Part shown: one piece after another, positions 15,276-24,930 of the stretch | How the letters are laid out: each line of letters begins with the position of its first letter | Numbering within the stretch: position 1 is the stretch's first letter | NCBI GenBank assembly: GCA_020628645.1 | Contig: JAHDES010000066.1 | Location: 1-34,974, forward strand | Length of the DNA: 34,974 nt | Reading direction: 5' to 3' | Source: Saprospiraceae bacterium | Lineage (GTDB): Bacteria; Bacteroidota; Bacteroidia; Chitinophagales; Saprospiraceae | Notes under the pieces: model-generated | The model's input: only the letters and a program-made list of their open reading frames with translations | Told to the model about the DNA's origin: nothing | The model's database searches: none | Position numbers and translations under genes: made by a program

Positions 15276-18200
15276 TTAGTCTTGAATGACCATCTTTTTA
15301 AGGGCAAGTATTTTACCTTTATCCGTTTTAAGTTGTAAAGTATACACCCCAGAAGGTAAATGATTCGCTTTTATAAGGGTATGATTGGATTGCCATACTT
15401 GTTGATAAACTTGTTGCCCCATTATATCATACAAAATCACTTGATAACTAGAAGTTATATTACTTTTTAAGTTCAAATTAAAAATACCTGAGTTAGGATT
15501 AGGAGATAATTCAAGCAAATAATCCAATGTAAGATTTTGCGTATTGGTTAATATCACCTCTAAATTCGTAGTAATTAATTCGATAATACAACCATTTTCA
15601 TCTATGATACTAGTTTCATAAGTTCCAGCTTCACTCACTTGCATCCCATTTGGCAAGGTGTACATTTCACCCTCATAAATGAAGACATCTACAATTGTTT
15701 CTTCATAAGCTGTACAAACCTCTAAAATTGTAGTAATCAACTCAATAATACAACCTTCTTCATCTAAAATATTTGTTTGATAAGTTCCAGCTTCACTTAC
15801 TTGTATTCCATCTGGCAAGATATACACTTCGCCATAATTAATAAGAACTTCTACACTTGTTTCTTCATAGGGCAGACAAGTAACCATTTGATTTTGAGTA
15901 GTATTAGTTACAATAGGAGGATTCGCATCAAAATAGATAGAGGCCGTATTTTCTATAAGCGTATTTTCATCCAATCCTTGCTGAGATTTTATGGTATAGG
16001 TTACATAACCTTGACTACCTTCTGGATTACTGGTACTATCTGGCAAATAGATATAATCAAAATTAAAGCTAACAAAGCGATTAGCTTCTATAGTAGTAGT
16101 CAATTTATCTGGATGACTTGTATCTAAAACTCTAAATGTACGAAGGTCAAGATTTGCATCCAAGGTATCTTTTATACTTACATGATAAGCTTCAGCATTT
16201 CCAGTATTTTGAAACCGAATGGTATAAATCAAATCTTCGTCAAATAAGGTATAATTGCCGTCTCTTGCTGGTTGAACCAATTTGTCATTGGGATCCCAAG
16301 AACAAAGTACAGGTGTGGAGTATATCGTTTTTTCAGAATGAGTGCCTAATTCATCTTCATACTCAGTAGTTGTTTCAAAGAAAAGTTCATTCCCCAATTC
16401 AAAAGCAGGTGGCCCAGGCACTAGTAGATTTATCTTCTTTTTGAATGGTGTACCGGGAGGTAAATTGTCAAAGTTCCAACCTATTTTCTGATCGTTTATT
16501 GTATCTGGTTCATTATTGGAAACCAATTCATAGTCTTCTACTGCCGTATCAATATTTAACCAAAGTGTACCTGATACATTTGTCGTTCCAGAATTGTTTG
16601 CATTTATAAAAAATGACACATACTCATTACAACGAGCAGAAGCAGAAGAAGAAAATGTAGTTACTTCAGAATAAGGTATAGCCTGAACCCCAAATAAAAC
16701 AGTATCACATTTATTAATATCATCAATTGAGATGTCATAGCTCGTAGAATTAGTAGTTAGCATCCATCTGTCACCTACAGCTAGCTGGTCATACGTGAAG
16801 GTATAAGTACCATCCTCCAAAAAATGGAGATCAGCACCATGATATGAATTCGATAGTATTTCCATATCAAATGGACTGACATGAATTGGAATACCTGTTG
16901 CTAAATCATCTTCATGATTAAATATACCATCCAAATTTTTATCATTAAAAACAGTAATATGGACTTTTCCTTCTAAATCGTTACAACTATTCAGTATTTG
17001 AGATCTATATTTACAACCATCTCCATTGGAAGAAATAGAGGAATTACTAGGATGGGCATCCAAAAACCTACAAAACGAAAAGAAGGCACAAATTGTAAGA
17101 TTTGGATTATCCCTAATCGTGATGTATGTAATACTTGTATTATCTGTATCAGCAACCAAATAGTATTGAAATGCTTTTTCTAGTGCTGTCATATCCTTGA
17201 GAGACTCATTATTTCTAATTCTTAGATTGCCGTTTATAAACGATAGATTCTCTAAACCCTCAAGTCGCTCTAATGCATCATTGTTATTTACCTCTAAATA
17301 TCCATTAATAGAAGATAAACTTTTTAAGTCTTTTATATTTTTTAAAGACGGATTATCTTTCAATAAAAAATATGACCCAATAGAGGATAATTGTTTTAAA
17401 CCATTTAGGTTTTCTAATGCGTTGTTCTCATAAATTTCAAGGTATCTACCAATAGAGGTTAGGCTTTCTAAACTCTCCAAACTTTTTAGAGCAGCATTAT
17501 TATTAATGGTACAGGCGTAAACAATTGTGGATAGATTTTCTAAGCCTTCTAGACTTTGTAATTGGTCATTATCACTAATATAAATATCCCAATTGATAGT
17601 ATCTAGCCCATTCAATCCATTCAAATTGAGGAGCATGTCATTATCTACAATTCTGATTTGATCAAAAGAGGTAATGTTTTCTAAGCCTTCTAAATTTTTC
17701 AGCGCATCGTTATTTTCTATACTAGTATAACCTTCAATGACTGATAATTTTTGAAAGCCTTGTATAGTCTCAAGTGATTCATTGTTTTTAATACTTATTG
17801 CTGAAGTAATAGTAGTTAGATTGATTAATCCAGCCAAATTTTTTAGAGATGCATTATTTTGTATCACGAGTGCCCTAAAAGTCGAATAGTTCTCGCCAAT
17901 AGAGATCAAGTTTTCTAAACCATCTAGATGTTCTAATGAAGGGTTATCTATAATTTGCAGTTCGGCTCCTACAGAAGTTAAGCTTTTTAAATTAGACACA
18001 TTGGTTAAAGAATTATTCTTACTTATTGTAAAGCCTAAAACAGTAGCCGTGAAATTGTCTAATCCGCTCAAATTCTCTAAAGATTCATTATCTCTAATAA
18101 TAAGTGAGTAAGCAGAGGATATGCCTTCTAGTCCCTTTAGATTAATTAATGAATTATTGAAGGTGATACTTAATCCATAATAATCACCTAGAATAAGATT

Positions 18201-18695
18201 TTCGTTGAGTCCAATAAAGTTTTCCAATTGGTCATTTGAATTTATATTAAAAGCCCCATTCACTTTTGATAAGCTATCTAGCCCTATGAGATTGACTAAG
18301 GCATCATTATTTTGTATTTCAAATCTACCACGAATGGTGCTTAAATTATTCAACCCATTTAAATTTAACAATAGTGGGTTGTTAATAAGATAAAACGAAC
18401 TAATTAAAGACAGATTATTCAAACCCTCCAGACTTATTAGAGCCTCATTGTTTAGTATTCTTAAGGTACCACTTATCTCAGTAAGTACACTCAATCCATT
18501 CAAGTTGGTAATGTCCGTTCCTTCTATTGTTAAATGTCCATCTATTATTGTACAATTAGGATAATTAATCGGAAATTCATCTATTTCTATCTGAGAAGAT
18601 AAGGTCAGGGTCTCACCAGAATTGATGCAACTTTGACTTTGAAGAATACAAATAAATAAAAATAGGAAAAGTGTAGCGCAAAATATTTTTCTCAT
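15276..18695 (-). CDS. Giant leucine-rich-repeat surface protein with T9SS sorting domain
   Basis: 1139 residues with signal peptide 1-20. Residues about 50-530 are roughly twenty leucine-rich repeats of 22-24 residues with consensus LxIxNNxxLxxLxGLxxLxxIxG, like receptor L-domain repeats. A cysteine-bearing cap is followed by an SdrD B-like segment (VFNDKNLDGIFNHEDDLATG, about 570), then the Bacteroidota module SWDPNDKLVQP...FDEDLIYTIRFQNTGNAEAY...ASIYFDANPPIVTN (about 780-930). Two 54-residue tandem repeats follow (EETSVEVLINYGEVYILPDG... and EETIVDVFIYEGEMYTLPNG...), and a type A T9SS domain ends the protein (LSPNPNSGIFNLNL...LPSGVYTLQL). It is probably anchored at the cell surface and adhesive (inference); the ligand is unknown. 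Confidence 0.9.
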   Translation of the reverse strand: MRKIFCATLFLFLFICILQSQSCINSGETLTLSSQIEIDEFPINYPNCTIIDGHLTIEGTDITNLNGLSVLTEISGTLRILNNEALISLEGLNNLSLISSFYLINNPLLLNLNGLNNLSTIRGRFEIQNNDALVNLIGLDSLSKVNGAFNINSNDQLENFIGLNENLILGDYYGLSITFNNSLINLKGLEGISSAYSLIIRDNESLENLSGLDNFTATVLGFTISKNNSLTNVSNLKSLTSVGAELQIIDNPSLEHLDGLENLISIGENYSTFRALVIQNNASLKNLAGLINLTTITSAISIKNNESLETIQGFQKLSVIEGYTSIENNDALKNLEGLENITSFDQIRIVDNDMLLNLNGLNGLDTINWDIYISDNDQLQSLEGLENLSTIVYACTINNNAALKSLESLESLTSIGRYLEIYENNALENLNGLKQLSSIGSYFLLKDNPSLKNIKDLKSLSSINGYLEVNNNDALERLEGLENLSFINGNLRIRNNESLKDMTALEKAFQYYLVADTDNTSITYITIRDNPNLTICAFFSFCRFLDAHPSNSSISSNGDGCKYRSQILNSCNDLEGKVHITVFNDKNLDGIFNHEDDLATGIPIHVSPFDMEILSNSYHGADLHFLEDGTYTFTYDQLAVGDRWMLTTNSTSYDISIDDINKCDTVLFGVQAIPYSEVTTFSSSASARCNEYVSFFINANNSGTTNVSGTLWLNIDTAVEDYELVSNNEPDTINDQKIGWNFDNLPPGTPFKKKINLLVPGPPAFELGNELFFETTTEYEDELGTHSEKTIYSTPVLCSWDPNDKLVQPARDGNYTLFDEDLIYTIRFQNTGNAEAYHVSIKDTLDANLDLRTFRVLDTSHPDKLTTTIEANRFVSFNFDYIYLPDSTSNPEGSQGYVTYTIKSQQGLDENTLIENTASIYFDANPPIVTNTTQNQMVTCLPYEETSVEVLINYGEVYILPDGIQVSEAGTYQTNILDEEGCIIELITTILEVCTAYEETIVDVFIYEGEMYTLPNGMQVSEAGTYETSIIDENGCIIELITTNLEVILTNTQNLTLDYLLELSPNPNSGIFNLNLKSNITSSYQVILYDIMGQQVYQQVWQSNHTLIKANHLPSGVYTLQLKTDKGKILALKKMVIQD

Positions 18696-18881
18696 GTTGT
18701 TGGGTATAATTTGTTAAATACTTTTTTGATATATTCTGTACAAAAATGCTTGTTTTTAATAATAAAATCAAGTAGTGAAATTCATCTACATTATCAAAAT
18801 AAACTAAATACAAAACGAAGGTATGTTCAAAACAAGTAGTAATTATTTCAATAGAATAAAGTGCGTTAACTAATTCTATTT

Positions 18882-18914
18882 TTTGGAACAAATCCCATTT
18901 TTTCCCTATATTTG
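18882..18914 (+). promoter_or_regulatory. Promoter of the 18979-22426 gene pair
   Basis: TTTG (18882-18885), 21 bp, TATATTTG (18907-18914), an exact TAnnTTTG -7 box. Transcription would start near 18921, leaving a leader of about 58 nt before the ATG. The divergent leucine-rich gene starts at 18695. Confidence 0.65.
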
Positions 18915-18978
18915 TATATTCCTTTCCGATTACAACAAAGCAAATATTTTTATAAACAAAAATCTATAAGTTACTATT

Positions 18979-20814
18979 ATGGAACATACTAAGCCGTGGA
19001 TACTAATCCTAATTTTTATTCCTTCCTTTTGTTTTGCTAATCCTCTTCACACGAAAAGTGAAATACAAAATTTATGTATTGATATTACAGAAGTTGGATT
19101 CACTGGAGAAGATAAGTGTCTCGACGAAGCTGAACATACCTTTGCTATAAATGTTAATAGCATGACACCTACTGCAGTTTGCAATAGTGCACTAAATGCG
19201 GCATTAGGAACAAATGGCATGGCAAGTTTGACCACCTCAGAAATAGATGGTGGCTCTACTGGTACTGGAAGTCTTACCATCGAAGTTCGCCGCATTGGTG
19301 GTTGTTTGGGGACGAGTTCTTGGGGATCTTCCGTGAATTTTGGTTGCTGTGATACCGATCAATTGGTTACCGTAGAATTACGTGTTACGGATGCAACAAA
19401 TAATTCTGCTGTATGTTGGACACAAGTATTAGTAGAAGATGCATTAGCTCCTACCATTACTTGCCCTGCTGATTATACCTTGAATTGCGATGATCCTGCT
19501 GTACAAAATCCATTTGGAACGCCCGTAGCAGATGACAATTGTAATGTAACTACTTCTTTTACGGATATTAATAATCTAGATCAATGTCAGGCAGGTACTT
19601 TACGTAGAACTTGGACAGCCTCTGATGGTTCAATTAAATCTGCCGATGTTTCTTGTAGTCAAACCGTCACCGTAGAACATGTTTCTGATTTCATAGTACA
19701 GTTTCCAGCAGATGTAACTGTGAATACTTGTCCTGATAATTTACCATTTACAGGAGAGCCTAACATCACCGATGATGACTGTGAATTAGTAGCAGTAAGC
19801 CATGAAGATTTTTTCTTTAATATTGCAGCTAATGCTTGTTACAAAATAGAACGTACTTGGACGGTAGTCAATTGGTGTACTTATGACGCTGGAAATCCTA
19901 CAAATACCGACTTAGGTTTTCCCCAACCTCTACCTCGTACCTATCAAGATGATGATGGCTATTTTACTTGGGTACAAACCATAAATATTAATGATGAAGA
20001 AGCACCCCTTATTACTTGTCCTTCAGATACTATAATTTGTGATAATACGCTGAATTGCGAAAGTGCAATTACCCTAACAATAGATGCAGAAGATAATTGT
20101 TCTACCGCCGATTTATTAGAATACTCTTATTTGATCGACATCTTTAACGATAATTCGTTTGATATTTCTGATAATGGAATTGTAGCATCATGGACTTTAC
20201 CCTATGGCACACATCGTATCCGTTGGTTTGTAGAGGATTATTGTGGGAATATTACAGATCCTTGTGAATACCTCTTTACCATCGAAGATTGCCAAAATCC
20301 CGAACCAAGCTGTATAAATTCTACTTCTATTAGCGTCTCCAATGGAACTTGTACTACTGTAAATGCCTCTTCTCTTTTAGATATGACCTCTGATAATTGT
20401 ACTTCTAGTACTTATTTAGAAAATAGTGCTACCATCCGACTTTCAGGATCTACCAATCCTCCACAAGCCAGTATTGATTTTTGTGATACAGATGCAGGTA
20501 GCCAACAAGTAGAAGTATTTGTTACGGATGAAGCTGGAAATTCAGCTTCTTGTATTGCAACTGTTGATGTGGTACTAGAAGATTGTCCAATGCATATTGT
20601 TCTCAACAATACAACTATTTCTAATAATGGATACAATGCAGAATCCTCCATCGCATCAAATGGTATCGTTGGCCCTTTTGGAAATGTAGAATTTACAGCA
20701 GGAGATTCTATTTGTCTAAATCCAGGTTTTGAAGTCATAGAAGGTTCTCTTTTCCATGCACATATTCAAGGTTGTCCTATAACTATTCAAAATGAAGAAA
20801 ACAATGAAAAATAA
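18979..20814 (+). CDS. Secreted cysteine-rich protein with HYR-like repeats
   Basis: 611 residues with signal peptide 1-20 (WILILIFIPSFCFA). Residues 25-155 are a cysteine-containing Ig-like start (FAINVNSMTPTAVCN...VTVELRVTDATNNSAVCWTQVLVED). HYR-like modules follow with the phrase APTITCPADYTLNCDDP, then VQFPADVTVNTCPDN...ERTWTVVNWCTYDAGN and EEAPLITCPSDTIIC. The C-terminus carries a short module, DSICLNPGFEVIEGSLFHAHIQGC, also found at the ends of the 544- and 1061-residue proteins in this window. No canonical T9SS domain is visible. It overlaps the next gene by 23 bp, so the two are surely co-translated. Probably an extracellular structural or adhesive protein; the ligand is unknown. Confidence 0.85.
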   Translation: MEHTKPWILILIFIPSFCFANPLHTKSEIQNLCIDITEVGFTGEDKCLDEAEHTFAINVNSMTPTAVCNSALNAALGTNGMASLTTSEIDGGSTGTGSLTIEVRRIGGCLGTSSWGSSVNFGCCDTDQLVTVELRVTDATNNSAVCWTQVLVEDALAPTITCPADYTLNCDDPAVQNPFGTPVADDNCNVTTSFTDINNLDQCQAGTLRRTWTASDGSIKSADVSCSQTVTVEHVSDFIVQFPADVTVNTCPDNLPFTGEPNITDDDCELVAVSHEDFFFNIAANACYKIERTWTVVNWCTYDAGNPTNTDLGFPQPLPRTYQDDDGYFTWVQTININDEEAPLITCPSDTIICDNTLNCESAITLTIDAEDNCSTADLLEYSYLIDIFNDNSFDISDNGIVASWTLPYGTHRIRWFVEDYCGNITDPCEYLFTIEDCQNPEPSCINSTSISVSNGTCTTVNASSLLDMTSDNCTSSTYLENSATIRLSGSTNPPQASIDFCDTDAGSQQVEVFVTDEAGNSASCIATVDVVLEDCPMHIVLNNTTISNNGYNAESSIASNGIVGPFGNVEFTAGDSICLNPGFEVIEGSLFHAHIQGCPITIQNEENNEK

Positions 20815-22426
20815 AGATCAGTATTCTTACAACAAACGCATTTTCATCTTGGGATTTCTAGTGGCAATAGGGATACTATGGCCTTGCCCTTTACAAGCGC
20901 AATCTTGCTTTATTACACCCAATGATTATGAATTGCCCTGCAATCATCCTCATTTTTTAGATGAGTTTTATTCAGCAACTAAAAACTTAATTCCTGAAGA
21001 AACTTTCCCTTTTGCTGTAGCGGATAATGGAATCGGCTTGATTCAAAATACTTTTATTCCCTTCTCGATGGATTGTTATCCTTTAGGAGAAATCATTCAA
21101 GAATTTGAACTCACTTTAAATATACAACACAATGACTTTTCTGACTTAGAATTGATCTTACACGCGCCCTCAAGCATGAGTCTTGCTCCTATTCAACTAG
21201 CCGCACAAGGAGCAGCAATGGGAACAAATGTCTTTACCGCCAGCACAAGTGCGATTACTGATTTTAATAATTTAATCAATACGCCTTCTTCTTCGATTAC
21301 AGGAAGTGTCCAATCTAGCATTTCTGTCATAGGAGGAACATTATTCCCTAATGATTTTGGAGACGGCTGGTATTTGCAAATAAAAGATTACAATGATGTC
21401 ATTAACAATTCACAACAGGGCGGTTTGGTGATAGATGCGGTAGTCCTTTCCGTACAATCTGGTTTTCCATTTCCATACACTATAAATGGCTGTACGCCTC
21501 AAAGTGTTAGCTTGCTGAATGAGATGGTTGTAGAAACGCATTGCGATCAAAGCCAAGGAAATGGAGCCGAAATAGAGCGTGTATGGGAAGTAACAGACAA
21601 TAATAATCAAACCAACACAACTACTCAAACCGTTGAATTAAAGTACACTCCATTAAACATTGTTGAATTTCCCGCAGATATTGATTTGGAATGTACTGGA
21701 ACGCCCCCTTCTACATTTCCAATTAGCCTAACGGGTAAACCCCAATTTGATTGTTTTGATATAGAAGATATTCATCATGATTTATGTGATTTTGTTTATA
21801 CTTATGAGGATTTACCTTTGCCAAATTGTCCAAATGGATTAACGATTATAAGAACATGGACCATTCTCAATTGGTGTACAAGTCTACAAAACCAACATAT
21901 TCAAACCATCCGATATTTAGACAGTACGCCTCCTAGTTTCACCCCCAATTCCAATATTGTAATCTTGGCTGATCTTGCTAGCTGTTCTGCCAATGTCGGC
22001 CTAAGTGATTTAGGAATGGCAAACGATGAATGTTCTGGTGTTCAATCTATTACAGCTTCTTATTTTGATAGCACTTTAGGTACAGCTGTATTTACCGATC
22101 TACAAACAAATGCGATTGAAAATATCCCCTTCGGGCAACATCTGATTAATTTGACCTTACAAGATAGTTGTTCTAATAATACTAGTACCACTATAGCCGT
22201 GACCGTCATTCCTGAACCCACTTGTTGTACGCCTACTTTAGTGCTTAACAATACTTCTATTGCTAACGATATTTATCAAGCTAGTCAAACGATTTCCTCT
22301 TCTACAACCGTCAATAATGGACAAACTATTCTCTTTCAAGCTGGACAAACGATTTGTCTGGATAATGGCTTTGAAGTCGAACTAGGAGCAGATTTTGAGG
22401 CTAAAATTGAAGCCTGTGGGAATTAA
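20792..22426 (+). CDS. Secreted protein with P-domain-like and HYR-like modules
   Basis: 544 residues from ATG 20792; a second in-frame ATG at 20804 is equally possible. Both overlap the previous stop codon at 20812, which suggests translational coupling. After a basic N-region, the signal peptide is IFILGFLVAIGILWPCPLQAQ. Residues about 70-215 resemble a proprotein-convertase P-domain: EFELTLNIQHNDFSDLELIL, then GGTLFPNDFGDGWYLQIKDY. HYR-like segments follow (NIVEFPADIDLECTG, IIRTWTILNWCTSL). The last 60 residues (NNTSIANDIYQASQTI ... TICLDNGFEVELGADFEAKIEAC) are the same terminal module as in its upstream neighbour. The two products are likely functional partners outside the cell (inference). 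Confidence 0.85.
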   Translation: MKKTMKNKDQYSYNKRIFILGFLVAIGILWPCPLQAQSCFITPNDYELPCNHPHFLDEFYSATKNLIPEETFPFAVADNGIGLIQNTFIPFSMDCYPLGEIIQEFELTLNIQHNDFSDLELILHAPSSMSLAPIQLAAQGAAMGTNVFTASTSAITDFNNLINTPSSSITGSVQSSISVIGGTLFPNDFGDGWYLQIKDYNDVINNSQQGGLVIDAVVLSVQSGFPFPYTINGCTPQSVSLLNEMVVETHCDQSQGNGAEIERVWEVTDNNNQTNTTTQTVELKYTPLNIVEFPADIDLECTGTPPSTFPISLTGKPQFDCFDIEDIHHDLCDFVYTYEDLPLPNCPNGLTIIRTWTILNWCTSLQNQHIQTIRYLDSTPPSFTPNSNIVILADLASCSANVGLSDLGMANDECSGVQSITASYFDSTLGTAVFTDLQTNAIENIPFGQHLINLTLQDSCSNNTSTTIAVTVIPEPTCCTPTLVLNNTSIANDIYQASQTISSSTTVNNGQTILFQAGQTICLDNGFEVELGADFEAKIEACGN

Positions 22427-22467
22427 ATACATTGTAATCTAACTTAGTTTAAGTTTCATGATTGCCC

Positions 22468-22487
22468 CAAGGGAACATGTTCCCTTG
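22468..22487. repeat. Perfect 20-bp palindrome
   Basis: CAAGGGAACATGTTCCCTTG is its own reverse complement. It begins 42 bp after the stop of the P-domain gene. The T run after it is weak, so it may be an operator-like DNA site or a mRNA-end hairpin. Confidence 0.6.
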
Positions 22488-22651
22488 AAATTTAAGACAT
22501 TATAATTGTAGTAAACCATATTTAAGTTGAAAATTATTACGATTACAGTGTATTTAATTATTTTAATATAGATATACTCTATACGCTTGGGGTACAATAT
22601 TCTTGAATGTAGTACCCCTAAATCTTCTTACCCAAAGCATCTCACAATTCA

Positions 22652-22740
22652 TTTGCATCTCCTTGCAAATTCGCTTATCTTTATACTTTTGTGACAAGAC
22701 AAATGTCACCACTCACCTTTTAAACTTACTTCGAGAAAAC
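22652..22740 (+). promoter_or_regulatory. hsdM2 promoter and leader module (shared with hsdM1)
   Basis: TTTG (22652-22655), 20 bp, TATCTTTA (22676-22683), then the perfect inverted repeat GTGACA-N7-TGTCAC (22691-22709) at the expected transcription start, then CTCACCTTTTAAACTTACTTCGAGAAAA. Position by position it parallels 2641-2728 in front of hsdM1. The inverted repeat is more symmetric here than in copy 1 and looks like a dimeric repressor site (inference). Confidence 0.7.
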
Positions 22741-22742
22741 TA

Positions 22743-22786
22743 AAATTTATATCGTATTATTGTGGTATAAATTTAATACGTTTTTT
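22743..22786 (+). promoter_or_regulatory. Alternative hairpins in the hsdM2 leader, attenuator-like
   Basis: AAATTTATA (22743-22751) can pair with TATAAATTT (22766-22774). Alternatively CGTATTA (22753-22759) can pair with TAATACG (22774-22780), followed at once by TTTTTT (22781-22786). The two pairings cannot form together, and the second looks like a weak intrinsic terminator 20 bp before the start codon. This is read from the sequence only; regulation is inferred. Confidence 0.35.
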
Positions 22787-22806
22787 CACTATAAAAAATA
22801 GAAGAT

Positions 22807-24264
22807 TTGTTCGAACAAACATTTAAAAATATAGATGACATCTTGTACAAAGATGCAGGTTCTGATAGCGAACTCGATTATATTGGTCAAACTTCTTGGG
22901 TCATGTTCTTGCGGTATCTGGATCAATTGGAAGCTGATAAAGCCGATGAAGCAGAACTCAAAGGAGAAGACTACCAATTCATCCTAGATGAAAAATATCG
23001 CTGGCAAAACTGGGCTATGCCAAAAGGAGAAGATGGAAAATTAGATCGGCATCAAGCCAAAACGGGCCCTGATTTAGTCGCTTTTGTCGATAGTGAATTA
23101 TTCCCTTATCTCGCCGCCTTCAAACAAAAAGCGGATAGTCCTAAAACCATTGAATATAAAATCGGAGAAATCTTCTCGGAACTCAAAAATAAAATTCAAT
23201 CGGGCTATAATCTCCGCGAAATTTTAGAGTATGCCGACCAACTCCCTTTTCGGGCGTCTAATGACAAACATGAACTTAGTCACCTTTATGAGACGAAAAT
23301 TAAGAACATGGGGAATGCTGGGCGAAATGGCGGACAATACTACACGCCACGTCCCCTGATTCGTGCCATGATACAAGTGACTGACCCAAAAATTGGAGAA
23401 ACCATCTATGATGGGGCTGCTGGTTCGTGTGGTTTCCTTTGTGAAGCCTATGAATACCTGTACCAGCGCATGGAAAAGACGACGGGCAATCTCAAAACCC
23501 TACAAGAAGATACCTTTTTTGGGAAGGAGAAAAAGAACCTCGCTTATGTCATCGGCATTATGAATATGATCCTGCACGGTATTGAGGCGCCCAATATCAT
23601 TCATACCAATACCCTCACCGAAAACATCAAGGATATTCAAGAAAAAGATCGTTATCATGTTATCTTGGCGAATCCTCCTTTTGGTGGGAAAGAACGGAAA
23701 GAAGTCCAAGAAAATTTCGACATCAAAACAGGCGAAACGGCTTCGCTCTTTTTACAACATTTTATCAAAAGTCTTAAAGCAGGAGGTCGCTGTGCCATCG
23801 TTATCAAAAATACTTTTTTGAGTAATGCGGATAATGCGTCGGTTTCCTTACGCAAACATCTTCTGGAAAGTTGTAACCTCCATACTATTCTCGATATGCC
23901 TGCGGGTACGTTTACAGGAGCAGGGGTAAAAACCGTTGTCCTCTTTTTTCAAAAGGGAACACCCACCAAAAAGATTTGGTACTACCAACTTGATCCAGGG
24001 CGAAAAATGGGGAAAACCAATCCCTTAAATGATAAGGATATGGAGGCTTTCTTACAACTGCAAAAGGAGAAAAGCGATACGGAACAGTCATGGGTCTTTA
24101 ATGTCAATACCATTGATGAAGACTCCTTTGATTTATCGCCTAAAAATCCCAATATACCTGAAGAAGCTCCCCTTCGAGCCCCTTCCGAAATCTTAGCAGA
24201 AATGGAACGCTTGGATCAAGAAACGGCTGCTATTTTGGAGGAGTTGAAAACACTCATTGTCTAA
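22807..24264 (+). CDS. hsdM: Type I RM system 2, DNA methyltransferase subunit HsdM
   Basis: 485 residues with a TTG start. The protein begins FEQTFKNIDDILYKDAGSDSELDYIGQTSWVMFLRYLDQLE, which is the usual N-terminus of this HsdM family, and an in-frame stop lies at 22792, so no upstream ATG is possible. Methyltransferase motifs are NGGQYYTPRPLI near 174-185, the SAM-binding motif YDGAAGSCGFL near 199-209 and catalytic NPPFGG near 288-293. It belongs to a different family from HsdM1 and pairs with hsdS2 and hsdR2 downstream. The rare start codon may keep expression low. Confidence 0.95.
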   Translation: MFEQTFKNIDDILYKDAGSDSELDYIGQTSWVMFLRYLDQLEADKADEAELKGEDYQFILDEKYRWQNWAMPKGEDGKLDRHQAKTGPDLVAFVDSELFPYLAAFKQKADSPKTIEYKIGEIFSELKNKIQSGYNLREILEYADQLPFRASNDKHELSHLYETKIKNMGNAGRNGGQYYTPRPLIRAMIQVTDPKIGETIYDGAAGSCGFLCEAYEYLYQRMEKTTGNLKTLQEDTFFGKEKKNLAYVIGIMNMILHGIEAPNIIHTNTLTENIKDIQEKDRYHVILANPPFGGKERKEVQENFDIKTGETASLFLQHFIKSLKAGGRCAIVIKNTFLSNADNASVSLRKHLLESCNLHTILDMPAGTFTGAGVKTVVLFFQKGTPTKKIWYYQLDPGRKMGKTNPLNDKDMEAFLQLQKEKSDTEQSWVFNVNTIDEDSFDLSPKNPNIPEEAPLRAPSEILAEMERLDQETAAILEELKTLIV

Positions 24265-24523
24265 ACCATGATTATAAAGGATGATTAGATTACCCTGATT
24301 CTGTTAATCTTTAAACTAAAAAATGATAAGACAAAAAATAAAACTATCATGATAATCAAATCCATCATAGTAATGACAAAAAATCAAGCCATCAAGTAAA
24401 TCCTAAAAATCATGCTTAAAGACAAAAAAAATCAAGCCATCAAGTAAATCAAATAAATCATGCTTAAAGACGAAAAAAATCAAGCCATCAAGTAAATCAA
24501 ATAAATCATGCTTAAAGACGAAA
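24265..24523 (+). repeat. Repeat-filled gap with 48-bp tandem repeats after hsdM2
   Basis: The gap holds degenerate CATGATTATAAAGGATGATT / CCCTGATTCTGTTAATC sequence, then three direct copies with a 48-bp period starting at 24383, 24431 and 24479. Each begins ATCAAGCCATCAAGTAAATC and ends AATCATGCTTAAAGAC. Units 2 and 3 are almost identical. The third unit runs to the start codon of the first GxxExxY gene. Related sequences fill the other gaps of this operon (24931, 26262, 26771). Confidence 0.88.
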
Positions 24524-24524
24524 T

Positions 24525-24908
24525 ATGAAACATAAAGACTTGACTTATAAAATTATTGGTTGTGCTATGGAGGTGCATAAAACATTGGGGAACGGATTTC
24601 AAGAAGTCATCTACCAACGTGCCTTAGCCATCGAAATGGCATCACAAGGCATCAATTATTCACGGGAACACGAAATGCACATCGAATATAAAGGACATGA
24701 GATTGGTACAAGACGCGTTGATTTCTTTGTGGAAGAAAAAATTATGGTCGAACTAAAAGCTCTTATACAACTAGAAGATGTACATCTTGCACAAGCCATG
24801 AACTATGTGGAAGCCTATCAACTAGAAATTGGTCTCCTTATCAATTTTGGAGCAAAAAGTTTACAGCATAAACGCGTACACAATAATAAAATCAAAAGCA
24901 TTGAATAA
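24525..24908 (+). CDS. GxxExxY family protein, PD-(D/E)XK-like nuclease (copy A)
   Basis: 127 residues. The name-giving motif is GFQEVIY at 24-30 (Gly24, Glu27, Tyr30). The nuclease-like core follows: RRVDFFV with Asp66 and VELK with Glu76 and Lys78, the D-X9-ExK pattern of the PD-(D/E)XK superfamily. The ending LLINFGAKSLQHKR is typical of the family. The biochemical role of this family is not established; DNA cleavage is inferred from the motif. It lies between hsdM2 and hsdS2, directly behind 48-bp tandem repeats, and is strongly similar to the second copy at 26376. Confidence 0.9.
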   Translation: MKHKDLTYKIIGCAMEVHKTLGNGFQEVIYQRALAIEMASQGINYSREHEMHIEYKGHEIGTRRVDFFVEEKIMVELKALIQLEDVHLAQAMNYVEAYQLEIGLLINFGAKSLQHKRVHNNKIKSIE

Positions 24909-24930
24909 ACAACAAACCACACAAAAAACA

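Noticed and set aside
24383-24523. CRISPR array
   Set aside because: The units are contiguous 48-bp tandem repeats without unique spacers, and no cas gene is present.
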